Below, piece after piece: positions 1-9,240 of a stretch of DNA of 64,000 nucleotides; within the stretch, counting starts at the first letter, position 1; each line of letters begins with the position of its first letter. The notes beneath the pieces were generated by a model, which worked only from the letters and a program-made list of their open reading frames with translations, was not told where the DNA came from and searched no databases. The DNA comes from Dissulfuribacter thermophilus (GTDB lineage: Bacteria; Desulfobacterota; Dissulfuribacteria; Dissulfuribacterales; Dissulfuribacteraceae). Where the stretch lies: positions 124,001-188,000 of the forward strand of contig NZ_MAGO01000006.1 of NCBI RefSeq assembly GCF_001687335.1. The letters run 5' to 3'. The position numbers were made by a program, and so were the translations under genes.

Positions 1-1
1 T

Positions 2-1420
2 GAAATCCATACCATCGTAGGAGCTGGTGCCACAAGCGGCGGCTCCCTGGATGCATCAAACATACTTAAGCCAGTCTTACAAGAAGGTGAGATTCGATTT
101 ATTGGCTCAACTACTTATGAAGAGTACAGGAATTTCTTTGAAAAAGACCGGGCGCTAACAAGACGTTTTCAAAAGATAGAGATTGGGGAACCAACTGTCG
201 AGGAAACTATTGAGATACTTAAAGGCCTAAAATCCCGTTACGAAGACTACCATGGATGCAAATTTACAGAAGGAGCCTTAAAGGCCGCTGCTAGACTGTC
301 CCAACGCTACATCACTGATAGGTTTCTCCCAGATAAGGCAATAGATGTAATCGATGAGGCAGCAGCAATAGTAAAACTAAAAAAGAGTGGTTCCAAGGCA
401 AAGAGACTTGTCACCCAACGGCACATCGAACAGGTGGTTGCCAAAATCGCAAGGATACCTGCAAGGAGCCTAAGCCGTACAGATCTATCGAGGCTTGAAG
501 ACCTAGAACCACGGCTAAAGACGAGGGTATTCGGACAGGACAGAGGAGTGGAACTACTAGTTAGGGCCATTAAAAGGTCCAAGGCAGGATTAGGGCATCC
601 TGACCATCCCATTGGTTCCTTTTTGTTTATTGGTCCTACAGGGGTTGGAAAGACTGAACTTGCCCGTGAGACTGCACGAATACTTGGAATCAACTTCATT
701 CGTTTTGATATGAGTGAATACATGGAAAAGCATTCTGTATCCAGACTAATCGGAGCACCTCCAGGGTATGTTGGCTTTGAACAGGGGGGACTCCTTACGG
801 AAGCTGTTAGAAAGAGCCCCCACTGTGTTTTGTTACTCGACGAAATTGAAAAGGCACATCCAGATGTCTTCAATGTGCTCCTTCAGGTCATGGACTACGC
901 CACCCTCACTGACAATACAGGGAGGAAGACAGACTTTAGGCACACTATTTTGATCATGACATCAAATGTGGGTGCAAGGGAATTGGAACGCCGAACAATT
1001 GGCTTTTCTCCTGATAACATTAAAGAAAACGTAGAGAAGGCCGACGCTGCCGTCAAGGAATGCTTTAGTCCTGAATTCAGAAACAGACTGGATGCCGTGA
1101 TTCCATTCAATCCTTTAACCCCCAAAATTATGGAATCCATTGTTGACAAATTTATAGAGGAGTTGAACACCCAGCTAAAATCCAAAAAAATTGTGGTCAA
1201 ACTCTCAGCCAAGGCAAGACAGTGGTTTGCCAAACACGGCTATGATGAAAGACGTGGGGCACGTCCTTTATCAAGACTCATACAGGAAAAGATAAAGGAT
1301 CCATTGGCCGATGTGCTTTTGTTTAGAAAAGAAATGAAGAAGGATAAGGCTACCAAGAGGTTCAATGAAATTGTGGTTGATATTGATCCACAAAAGGAAG
1401 TGGTTTTGAAAAGCGAATAA
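2..1420 (+). CDS. clpA: ATP-dependent Clp protease ATP-binding subunit ClpA (5' truncated by window)
   Basis: The reading frame is open from base 2, so the N-terminus lies outside the window. The visible part starts in the first AAA+ domain with the EIHTIVGAGATSGGSLDASN segment and an FEKDRALTRRFQ arginine-finger region. It continues into the second AAA+ domain with Walker A GPTGVGKT (about nt 632-655), Walker B VLLLDEIE (about 829-852) and the APPGYVGFEQGG pore loop. The order and spacing match E. coli ClpA rather than ClpB, because no long middle coiled coil is present between the domains. ClpA unfolds substrates and threads them into ClpP. The usual upstream partner clpS would be outside the window. 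The C-terminus is complete. Confidence 0.95.
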   Translation, partial: EIHTIVGAGATSGGSLDASNILKPVLQEGEIRFIGSTTYEEYRNFFEKDRALTRRFQKIEIGEPTVEETIEILKGLKSRYEDYHGCKFTEGALKAAARLSQRYITDRFLPDKAIDVIDEAAAIVKLKKSGSKAKRLVTQRHIEQVVAKIARIPARSLSRTDLSRLEDLEPRLKTRVFGQDRGVELLVRAIKRSKAGLGHPDHPIGSFLFIGPTGVGKTELARETARILGINFIRFDMSEYMEKHSVSRLIGAPPGYVGFEQGGLLTEAVRKSPHCVLLLDEIEKAHPDVFNVLLQVMDYATLTDNTGRKTDFRHTILIMTSNVGARELERRTIGFSPDNIKENVEKADAAVKECFSPEFRNRLDAVIPFNPLTPKIMESIVDKFIEELNTQLKSKKIVVKLSAKARQWFAKHGYDERRGARPLSRLIQEKIKDPLADVLLFRKEMKKDKATKRFNEIVVDIDPQKEVVLKSE

Positions 1421-1488
1421 TCCCAGATTATACACCTAAAATGGAGCTTTTTAAGCATCTTAGGCAAACTCGCTGCATGATCTGGGAT
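1420..1488. repeat. Short interspersed palindromic repeat, copy 1
   Basis: Imperfect inverted repeat directly after the clpA stop codon. ATCCCAGATTA at 1420-1430 is mirrored by TGATCTGGGAT at 1478-1488. The inner part (ACACCTAAAATG on the left, TTAGGCAAACTCGCTGCA on the right) resembles two other intergenic elements at 4829-5004 and 10911-11031. There is no T-run, so a simple terminator is less likely than a MITE/REP-like repeat, although the RNA hairpin could still end transcription. Confidence 0.55.
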
Positions 1489-1520
1489 GAACTCTTGACC
1501 ATTCAGAAAGGATTTTATTC

Positions 1521-4073
1521 ATGCCCATAATAAAAGAGATTACTATAGAGCCAAACTTGCCTTCAAAACTCCTTCCGCTCTTGGACATAGCATATAATCT
1601 CTGGTGGACTTGGACTCCAGACGCCATCTACCTCTTTGAAGATATGGACAGGGAGTGCTGGGAAAGAGTAAACCACAATCCAGTGGCACTTCTTGGCACA
1701 ATAGAACAGCCAAGACTTGAGGAACTTTCCAGTGACGAAGTCTTTTTGGCCCGGATGGAGGCTGTAAAATCTGAACTCGATAGATACCTCGCCTCCAAGA
1801 CCTGGTACCATAAGGTCAAACAAAATGAGGGACTCATCGCCTACTTTTCTGCAGAGTTCGGGCTGCATGAATCCCTGCCTCTTTATTCAGGTGGCCTCGG
1901 TATACTTGCAGGAGATCACATGAAATCAGCAAGTGATTTGGGTTTGCCATTGGTAGGTGTAGGGCTCCTCTATAAACACGGATATCTCACCCAATACCTA
2001 AACCCAGATGGTTGGCAGCTTGAAAAATATCCTGCAAACGACTTTTATAAAATGCCCCTTAGACCTGTTATGCAGGATGATGGCACACCGCTGTTAGTGG
2101 ACATACCTATAGGGGAAAGGACTGTTTGGGCACGGGTATGGGACCTCACAGTGGGGAGAGTCCACATCTATTTGCTCGATACCGACGTTTCGGAAAATTC
2201 CAGTGATGACCGCCAGATCACCTCATTTCTATATGGAGGTGATCTCGAGACCAGGCTCAAACAAGAGATCGTCTTAGGCATGGGGGGCATAAGAGCCCTA
2301 AACGCCATGGGCAATTGTCCGACAGTGTGCCACATGAATGAAGGACATTCGGCTTTCATGGCAATCGAGAGACTTCTTCAAGTCCGTTTGTCTGAAAATT
2401 TTGATTTTGACCAGGCCCTGGAAGTTGTAAAATCCACGAATATTTTCACAACTCATACTCCTGTTCCTGCTGGAATTGACCGTTTCCCCCCAGATCTCAT
2501 TCAAAGATATTTTAAGGGAATCGTTCAACACCTTGGGATATCAATGGAAAAGTTTCTTGGCCTTGGACGGATTAATCCAAAGGACCATGGTGAACTCTTT
2601 TGTATGGCAGTACTTGCCATAAAGATGGCATCTCAGACAAACGGGGTAAGTAAGTTACATGGAGAGGTCTCGAGGAGAATGTGGAGCGCCATTTGGCCCA
2701 ATATCCCAACCCATGAAGTCCCAATAACCCACATAACAAATGGCATCCACACCCTTGGATGGCTCTCCAGTGAGATGGCCAGACTGTATCAGCGTTACCT
2801 TGGATCCCGATGGATAGATGAGCCCACAAATCACTCTATCTGGAAGCGGGTAGCAGGCATACCGAACTTTGAACTCTGGAGGTCCAAGGAGCGTCTGAGG
2901 GACCGCTTGATATCCTTTGCCAGATACAGACTTAAAAAGCAGTTGGAAGAAAAGGGCGCCCCCAGATACAAACTCAAGGAAGCAGACGAGGTCCTCGATC
3001 CCGAGGCCCTTACCATTGGTTTTGCAAGGCGTTTTGCCACTTACAAGAGGGCTACACTACTATTCAAAGATGTCGAAAGACTAAAAAGAATTCTCACCAA
3101 TGAGGAACGACCTGTCCAGATCATATTTGCTGGAAAGGCCCATCCTAAGGACAAGGATGGAAAAGAGCTCATTCACAAGATCGTTCAGATGGCCAATCTA
3201 CCCGAGTTTAGAAAGCACATAGTCTTTATAGAAAATTACGATATCGAAGTAGCCAGATTTCTGGTCCAGGGGGTTGACGTATGGCTAAACACCCCCAGAA
3301 GGCCCCTCGAGGCCAGTGGAACCAGTGGAATGAAGGTTACGGCCAACGGCGGAATCAATTTGAGTATCTTAGATGGTTGGTGGGTTGAGGCCTATAATGG
3401 TACAAACGGCTGGGCCATTGGGGCCGGTGAAGAATATGATGACCCTGTTTATCAAGATGAAGTAGAAAGTAGGCTCCTATATGAACTCCTTGAAAATACT
3501 GTAGTTCCCCTCTTTTATCAGAGAAACAGTCAGAACGTACCTGATGAATGGGTGGAGATGATGAAAAACTCCATCCAGACCATATGTCCCTTTTTCAATA
3601 CCAACAGGATGGTGGAAGAATATTCCAACCAGTTTTATCTTCCAGGTCTATATCGATGGGAGCTACTCACCAAAGACGGATGGAAGGAGACCAAAGAAAT
3701 ATGCAATTGGAAGCGTAAGATTTATGAGGTTTGGCCCCGTGTAAAGATATTGAAAGTAGAACTTCCAACTGACGACAAACCCAAGGTTGGCGACAGAATT
3801 CCTATAAAGGTGATCGTCGACCTTGCTGGTCTCGGGCCAGATGAAGTAAGGGTCGAGGCCTATATCGGCCGTTTCGACGAATTCGGAAATCTCACCGGCG
3901 GAAGCCCCCTACCCCTCTTGCCCTCAGGCGAACTGGATGGTAGTGCCCATGTCTTTACAGGGAAAATACTGTGTCTTTCAAGTGGGCGTATTGGCTTTAC
4001 CGTTAGGTGCTATCCTTATCGTATTGAACTCGGCCACCAATTTGAACTAGGTCAGCTCACTTGGTGGGAGTGA
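1521..4073 (+). CDS. glgP: Alpha-glucan (glycogen) phosphorylase
   Basis: 850 residues. It catalyses phosphorolysis of alpha-1,4-glucans to glucose-1-phosphate (EC 2.4.1.1 type) in the cytoplasm. It begins with the short N-terminal domain typical of the Thermotoga/cyanobacterial-type phosphorylases (LLDIAYNLWWTWTPDA, DUF3417), followed by the phosphorylase core. The PLP-binding lysine is in the segment ASGTSGMKVTANGG and is residue K605 in this numbering; RRPLEASGTSG just before it is the family signature. The ATG is preceded by GAAAGGA. It is followed by a GC-rich hairpin and converges with adk. The class is confident; the in vivo glucan (glycogen or maltodextrin) is not shown. Confidence 0.93.
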   Translation: MPIIKEITIEPNLPSKLLPLLDIAYNLWWTWTPDAIYLFEDMDRECWERVNHNPVALLGTIEQPRLEELSSDEVFLARMEAVKSELDRYLASKTWYHKVKQNEGLIAYFSAEFGLHESLPLYSGGLGILAGDHMKSASDLGLPLVGVGLLYKHGYLTQYLNPDGWQLEKYPANDFYKMPLRPVMQDDGTPLLVDIPIGERTVWARVWDLTVGRVHIYLLDTDVSENSSDDRQITSFLYGGDLETRLKQEIVLGMGGIRALNAMGNCPTVCHMNEGHSAFMAIERLLQVRLSENFDFDQALEVVKSTNIFTTHTPVPAGIDRFPPDLIQRYFKGIVQHLGISMEKFLGLGRINPKDHGELFCMAVLAIKMASQTNGVSKLHGEVSRRMWSAIWPNIPTHEVPITHITNGIHTLGWLSSEMARLYQRYLGSRWIDEPTNHSIWKRVAGIPNFELWRSKERLRDRLISFARYRLKKQLEEKGAPRYKLKEADEVLDPEALTIGFARRFATYKRATLLFKDVERLKRILTNEERPVQIIFAGKAHPKDKDGKELIHKIVQMANLPEFRKHIVFIENYDIEVARFLVQGVDVWLNTPRRPLEASGTSGMKVTANGGINLSILDGWWVEAYNGTNGWAIGAGEEYDDPVYQDEVESRLLYELLENTVVPLFYQRNSQNVPDEWVEMMKNSIQTICPFFNTNRMVEEYSNQFYLPGLYRWELLTKDGWKETKEICNWKRKIYEVWPRVKILKVELPTDDKPKVGDRIPIKVIVDLAGLGPDEVRVEAYIGRFDEFGNLTGGSPLPLLPSGELDGSAHVFTGKILCLSSGRIGFTVRCYPYRIELGHQFELGQLTWWE

Positions 4074-4098
4074 GAATAAAAAATTTAAATAGGAAGAA

Positions 4099-4133
4099 GG
4101 ACGGGGCATGGCGAAAAGGGAAAAGCCCCGTCC
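4099..4133. terminator. Hairpin between convergent glgP and adk
   Basis: GGACGGGGC at 4099-4107 pairs perfectly with GCCCCGTCC at 4125-4133 around a 17-base purine-rich loop. It lies between two convergent genes and could terminate both directions, but no strong T-run follows on either side. Confidence 0.55.
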
Positions 4134-4145
4134 AATCAAATTGAA

Positions 4146-5004
<859 letters not shown>

Positions 5005-5167
5005 AGCCACTATAGGACAAAACTTGAAAAAAGCAATGATGGGTTTTAATTAGATTAATATGATTATCGAAATACGAAATTCAAAACAATATATTATAAA
5101 TTGATTAATAAATGGTAAATTTATATCGAATCACAATATTCGAATTTCGAATTTTATTTACAGCACT

Positions 5168-5699
5168 ATGAAAGTTTTTGAATATATAAAAAATTATATA
5201 GATATACTCAATAACTTGGTAGGACAGTTAATATCGTGGGGATCTGTGGTGCCTTGTATTACTGGTCACTTTTGATGTTGTGTTGCGTTATTGTTTTAAT
5301 AAGAGTTTCATAGCCACTCAGGAACTGGAATTGACCATCTTTTCAGCTATGTTTTTACTTGGAGCAGGATACACATTGAAAAAAGACTCTCATGTAAGAG
5401 TTGATGTGATATATCACCGAGTTAGAAAACGTAAAAAGGCCTTTATAAATTGTATTGGCACAATTATCTTTTTGATCCCAGGATGTTTTTTAGCCATAAA
5501 AACAGCGATTCCCTTTGTAGAGGCATCCTGGCGCATTGGAGAGGGTTCGCCTGACCCTGGTGGCCTACCAGCCTATTACCTGATTAAGGGCCTAATCCCA
5601 TTGGGTTTTTTTCTTTTGGCACTTCAGGCAATTAGCTTTTTTATTGATAATCTCAGGCTGCTTCTAGGCAAGCAGGCCAGAAAGGATGTGAAACATTGA
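5168..5699 (+). CDS. dctQ: TRAP transporter small permease DctQ, with a +1 frameshift
   Basis: The C-terminal 139 residues (from 5280) are a clear DctQ: VVLRYCFN, ATQELE and four membrane segments. Its first helix starts further upstream. From an ATG at 5168 another frame encodes an amphipathic N-terminus ending ISWGSVV, and the DctQ frame resumes as LVLLVTFDVVLRY. Dropping one C at about 5252 joins the two frames exactly. So the gene is either interrupted by a one-base insertion or the sequence has an indel there. If the frameshift is real, only a shortened protein initiating at GTG 5280, lacking most of helix 1, could be made. The stop overlaps the TTG start of dctM (TTGA), which shows operon coupling. 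Confidence 0.85.
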
Positions 5700-7009
5700 A
5701 CCCCGAAGCCGCTGGTTGGATGTTTTTGGTCCTCACAGTCCTTTTACTCGTAGGATTCCCCGTGGCCTTTACCCTCCTTGGAACGGCCCTCTTTTTCGGG
5801 GTCTATTACATAGGATGGAACTTTTTAAATCTGCTTCCCATTAGAATCTGGGGGATTATGACCAATTTTACCCTCGTTGCCGTTCCTCTATTTATATTTA
5901 TGGGGGTAATGCTTGAACGGTCTGGTATTGCCAAGGACCTCATTGAGTCCATGGGGAGGATCTTTTCACGATTAAGAGGAGGACTTGCGATATCAGTTGT
6001 GGTGGTCGGGGCATTACTCGGAGCCTCTACTGGCATTGTAGGGGCAACAGTTGTCACCATGGGGCTTTTGGCCCTTCCCACAATGCTAGAACATGGTTAC
6101 AAAAACGAGCTATCCACTGGGACCATTGCTGCATCAGGTACCCTTGGGCAGATCATTCCTCCAAGTATTGTACTTGTTCTACTAGGAGATATCATTGGAG
6201 TTTCGGTGGGAGACCTCTTTATGGGAGCACTGATCCCAGGGTTATTGCTGGTGGCCCTCTACTGCCTTTATATCTTTATACGCTCATCAATCTATCCCCA
6301 TGAGGCCCCGCCCATAACTAATAATATAGAAAATGGAGTGGATGATTCCTCTCCCTCAATCTTAAAATCTCTTATTCCACCCTTAATACTCATGATTATG
6401 GTACTTGGTTCTATATTTGCCGGTATAGCATCCCCAACCGAAGCAGCAGGAGTCGGGGCATTTGGTGCTACACTTCTATGCATATTCAAGGGGAGATTCT
6501 CATTAAAGATATTAAAAGAGGTCTCTGAATCGACCTGCCGTTTAACTTCAATGGTGTTTATCATACTCGTAGGAGCTGCTGCTTTTGGTTTAGTCTTTAG
6601 GGGACTTGGAGGTGACTTCTTTATAAGAGACCTCGTTACCCACATTCCATTTGGAAAATGGGGAGTGCTTGCCATTGTAATGGGGATCGTATTCATTGCT
6701 GGATTCTTTCTGGATTTTATCGAGATCACCTTTATTCACATACCAGTACTCGCTCCAATAATGAAAAGCCTTGGTTTTGATCCGGTATGGTTTGCAATAC
6801 TGTTTGCTATCAATCTCCAGACCTCATTTCTCACACCACCATTTGGATTTGCCCTATTTTACTTAAAAGGGGTTGCTCCACCTCAGGTGACAACCCCTCA
6901 AATCTACCGTGGGATAATACCCTTTGTATTTCTACAACTCCTTGCCCTTTTACTCGTTGTCTTGTTTCCAGGCCTTGCTACCTGGTTACCCACTGTTTTA
7001 GGAGACTAG
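5696..7009 (+). CDS. dctM: TRAP transporter large permease DctM
   Basis: 437 residues, about 11-12 predicted membrane segments. This is the Na+-coupled channel subunit that works with DctQ and the periplasmic binding protein DctP. Typical DctM features are GASTGIVGATVVTMGLLALP, SGTLGQIIPPSI and the C-terminal NLQTSFLTPPFGFALFYLKG signature. Starts at TTG 5696 within the dctQ stop, with AAGGA upstream. Its last four bases overlap the 3' end of the convergent dctP gene, which is unusual because dctP is normally in the same operon orientation. Confidence 0.95.
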   Translation: MNPEAAGWMFLVLTVLLLVGFPVAFTLLGTALFFGVYYIGWNFLNLLPIRIWGIMTNFTLVAVPLFIFMGVMLERSGIAKDLIESMGRIFSRLRGGLAISVVVVGALLGASTGIVGATVVTMGLLALPTMLEHGYKNELSTGTIAASGTLGQIIPPSIVLVLLGDIIGVSVGDLFMGALIPGLLLVALYCLYIFIRSSIYPHEAPPITNNIENGVDDSSPSILKSLIPPLILMIMVLGSIFAGIASPTEAAGVGAFGATLLCIFKGRFSLKILKEVSESTCRLTSMVFIILVGAAAFGLVFRGLGGDFFIRDLVTHIPFGKWGVLAIVMGIVFIAGFFLDFIEITFIHIPVLAPIMKSLGFDPVWFAILFAINLQTSFLTPPFGFALFYLKGVAPPQVTTPQIYRGIIPFVFLQLLALLLVVLFPGLATWLPTVLGD

Positions 7010-8085
7010 ATGATATTCGTATAGTATTCTTGCTCTGAAATATTGGCCCATGGTGCCATTAGGGCTTGAAACGCCTTGAAATCTTCATGTACTTTTTTGG
7101 CCATCTTGTCTTTTTGGGCCTCTTGTTCAATGGTCTCTTTGGCAACTTTCCTAAGTTTTTTGAGTACCTGTGGAGGAAAGTGCCTCAAATTCACCTTGTG
7201 ATCATTCATCAATTTCTTGAGAGCCTTTGCATTTTCATACTCGAATTCTGTAAGCATCTGTATATTTAATTCTGCACACGCAACATCAAGGACCTGTTTT
7301 AGATCCTCTGGAAGTGCATCGTGGGCCTTCTTGTTAACAATGAATTCTAAGGCACTGCCTGGTTCATGCCATCCTGGGCCGTAATAATATTTTGCCACCT
7401 TGTGAAAGCCCATCCGTATGTCATGGGCAGGCCCCACCCATTCAGTAGCATCTATTACTCCTCGTTCTAGAGAAGTGTATATCTCACCACCAGGTAAAAG
7501 TACCACTGTAGCCCCTACTTTCTTTATCACTTTTCCTCCGAGGCCTGGGATGCGCATCTTGAGGCCTTTGAAGTCATCGATGGTGTTGATCTCTTTATTG
7601 AACCATCCCCCCATTTGCACCCCGGTATTTCCTGCAGGGCGCGGAACTATATTAAAGTTTGAGTATAGTTCCCTCCAAAGTTTAAGACCATTTCCCTGAT
7701 AGAACCAGGTATTCATGCCCTGTGCATTTAGACCAAACGGAATTGAAGTAAACCATTGAAATGCCGGATTTTTCCCTGCCCAATAGTATGAGGCACTATG
7801 ACCACATTCAACGGTACCTTGGCTAACGGCGTCAAATACACCTAAAGGAGGGACAAGTTCCCCACCTGCATATACCTGTATCATCAGTCTACCACCACTT
7901 AGCTCCCCTACTCTTTTGGCAAGGCGTTCAGCACCGGTCTGAAGTATGGGAAAGTTGGGCGGCCATGAGGTTACCATACGCCACAAGAATCTTTTTTCAG
8001 CACTATAGGCCTTGCGTGAATGAGACAGAGCTGTAGCTCCAAGGGCAGCTGCTCCCACCTTTTTCAAGAAACTGCGTCTTTCCAT
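7006..8085 (-). CDS. TRAP transporter substrate-binding protein DctP, TakP-like, Tat-exported
   Basis: 359 residues. The N-terminus RRSFLKKVGAAALGA is a twin-arginine signal with a likely AYSA cleavage site near residue 30, so the protein is exported folded. The segments RIPGLGGKVIKK, DATEWVGPAHD and YYYGPGWHEPG closely resemble Rhodobacter TakP, which binds Na+ and alpha-keto acids such as pyruvate. A 2-oxoacid substrate is therefore inferred. It converges on dctM with a 4-bp tail overlap. A strong GGAGG precedes the ATG. It has its own promoter region (8086-8455) with a palindrome close to the start codon. Confidence 0.93.
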   Translation of the reverse strand: MERRSFLKKVGAAALGATALSHSRKAYSAEKRFLWRMVTSWPPNFPILQTGAERLAKRVGELSGGRLMIQVYAGGELVPPLGVFDAVSQGTVECGHSASYYWAGKNPAFQWFTSIPFGLNAQGMNTWFYQGNGLKLWRELYSNFNIVPRPAGNTGVQMGGWFNKEINTIDDFKGLKMRIPGLGGKVIKKVGATVVLLPGGEIYTSLERGVIDATEWVGPAHDIRMGFHKVAKYYYGPGWHEPGSALEFIVNKKAHDALPEDLKQVLDVACAELNIQMLTEFEYENAKALKKLMNDHKVNLRHFPPQVLKKLRKVAKETIEQEAQKDKMAKKVHEDFKAFQALMAPWANISEQEYYTNII

Positions 8086-8110
8086 TTTTTCCCTCCTTTT
8101 TATCCTGATC

Positions 8111-8136
8111 CTTGAGCTGGCAAGCTTGCCATCAAG
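8111..8136. promoter_or_regulatory. Palindromic operator candidate upstream of dctP
   Basis: A perfect 14-bp palindrome TGGCAAGCTTGCCA at 8118-8131 is nested inside a wider CTTGA/TCAAG repeat. It starts 26 bp before the dctP start codon, a typical position for a repressor site. The regulator is unknown. Confidence 0.4.
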
Positions 8137-8455
8137 ATTTGAATTTCATAACTCTGCAAGTGGTCGAAGCCAATCAAGCATTTGGATTCAAAAAAATCAA
8201 ATCATTCAAATAGTGACTAAGTGTAAAAATAGGTTACCACCTATTTAATCATGCATCAATAACTGCCAATTTTGTGCTCAAACTGCCAAATAAAACAATA
8301 TGGAATCATCACCTCAAGAGAGCATATCCAAGGATCGAATCAGGTAGACGCAGGAAAGTTTAAGGTGTAACCTTTAAAATAGACACAATTAAGTCAATAT
8401 GTAATAATTGCGGTTTATAGTATAGCTTGGAATTAAGTACTGGGAGGTGCTATAC
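8137..8455. other. Divergent intergenic region between dctP and the SH3 gene
   Basis: No gene seen. It contains a second inverted repeat, AAATAGGT-TACC-ACCTATTT (8227-8246), and two direct copies of AACTGCCAA about 20 bp apart near 8270-8295. Promoters for both flanking genes must lie here, but I cannot place a convincing -35/-10 pair. Confidence 0.4.
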
Positions 8456-9148
8456 GTGGGATTTGTTATGAGAAATTTTAATATGTTTAAGGCTGTATGG
8501 TTAATAGTCACTTGTTGCTTTTTGTTCCCATCAACCTTATTGGCCCTTGAGGGCAAATATTATGTGGTTCCCAAGGCAGAATTACCTATTAGAAGCGGAA
8601 AAGGCACCAATTATAAGATACTAGCCATAGTGAAAGAAGGCACATCAGTTGAAGTCTTACGAGAAGACGGACCTTGGGCCAATGTCAGGCTGGCAGATGG
8701 AAAAGAAGGTTGGATCCTCTCTAGATATTTAAGTTCAGAAGAACCCCCTAGAAAACAAGTTAAAATGTTGAGGGACCAGCTCTCCCTATTGAAGAACGAA
8801 CTATCCTCAACACAAACAAGGCTAGCAAAGTTAAGAGAACAACTCAAGGCCTGTGAAGCAGAAAAAGAAGGCTGTCTGGCCAAACAAAGCGATATAACAA
8901 ATAAATACAACTTATTACTTACAGATTCAAAAAACGTTACGACCCTAAAGGCCAAATATGAAAAGCAGCTTTTAGAAATAGACAGGCTTAAAAATGAATT
9001 GACGATATTAAGGCGCGAAAATTCCCAACTAAAAAATGATCAGAATGTGAAGTGGTTCTTAGCCGGAAGTGGAGTACTCATATTGGGTTGGATTGTAGGT
9101 TATCTTCTGGGAAGACGGAGAAAAAGGAGATTTTCCACCCTATTGTAA
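8456..9148 (+). CDS. SH3-domain membrane protein (YgiM-like, TIGR04211 type)
   Basis: About 230 residues. The layout is an N-terminal signal/hydrophobic segment, a bacterial SH3 domain (about residues 35-90; LPIRSGKGTNYKILAIVKEG, GWILSRYL), a long coiled coil (about 100-200), then a C-terminal transmembrane helix followed by a basic tail RRRKRR. This order is that of the YgiM/TIGR04211 family, thought to sit in the inner membrane facing the periplasm with a possible peptidoglycan-binding role. The start GTG at 8456 is chosen because GGGAGG lies 8 bases upstream; an earlier GTG at 8447 would overlap that site. The function is not established. Confidence 0.85.
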   Translation: MGFVMRNFNMFKAVWLIVTCCFLFPSTLLALEGKYYVVPKAELPIRSGKGTNYKILAIVKEGTSVEVLREDGPWANVRLADGKEGWILSRYLSSEEPPRKQVKMLRDQLSLLKNELSSTQTRLAKLREQLKACEAEKEGCLAKQSDITNKYNLLLTDSKNVTTLKAKYEKQLLEIDRLKNELTILRRENSQLKNDQNVKWFLAGSGVLILGWIVGYLLGRRRKRRFSTLL

Positions 9149-9240
9149 AGGGCATACTGTAGTGCTCTTGCATCTATCCCTCACCTTATGGTATTGGAAT
9201 GAGGTATAAAAAAGCCAATTAGCACAAGGAGCCAGTAGCC

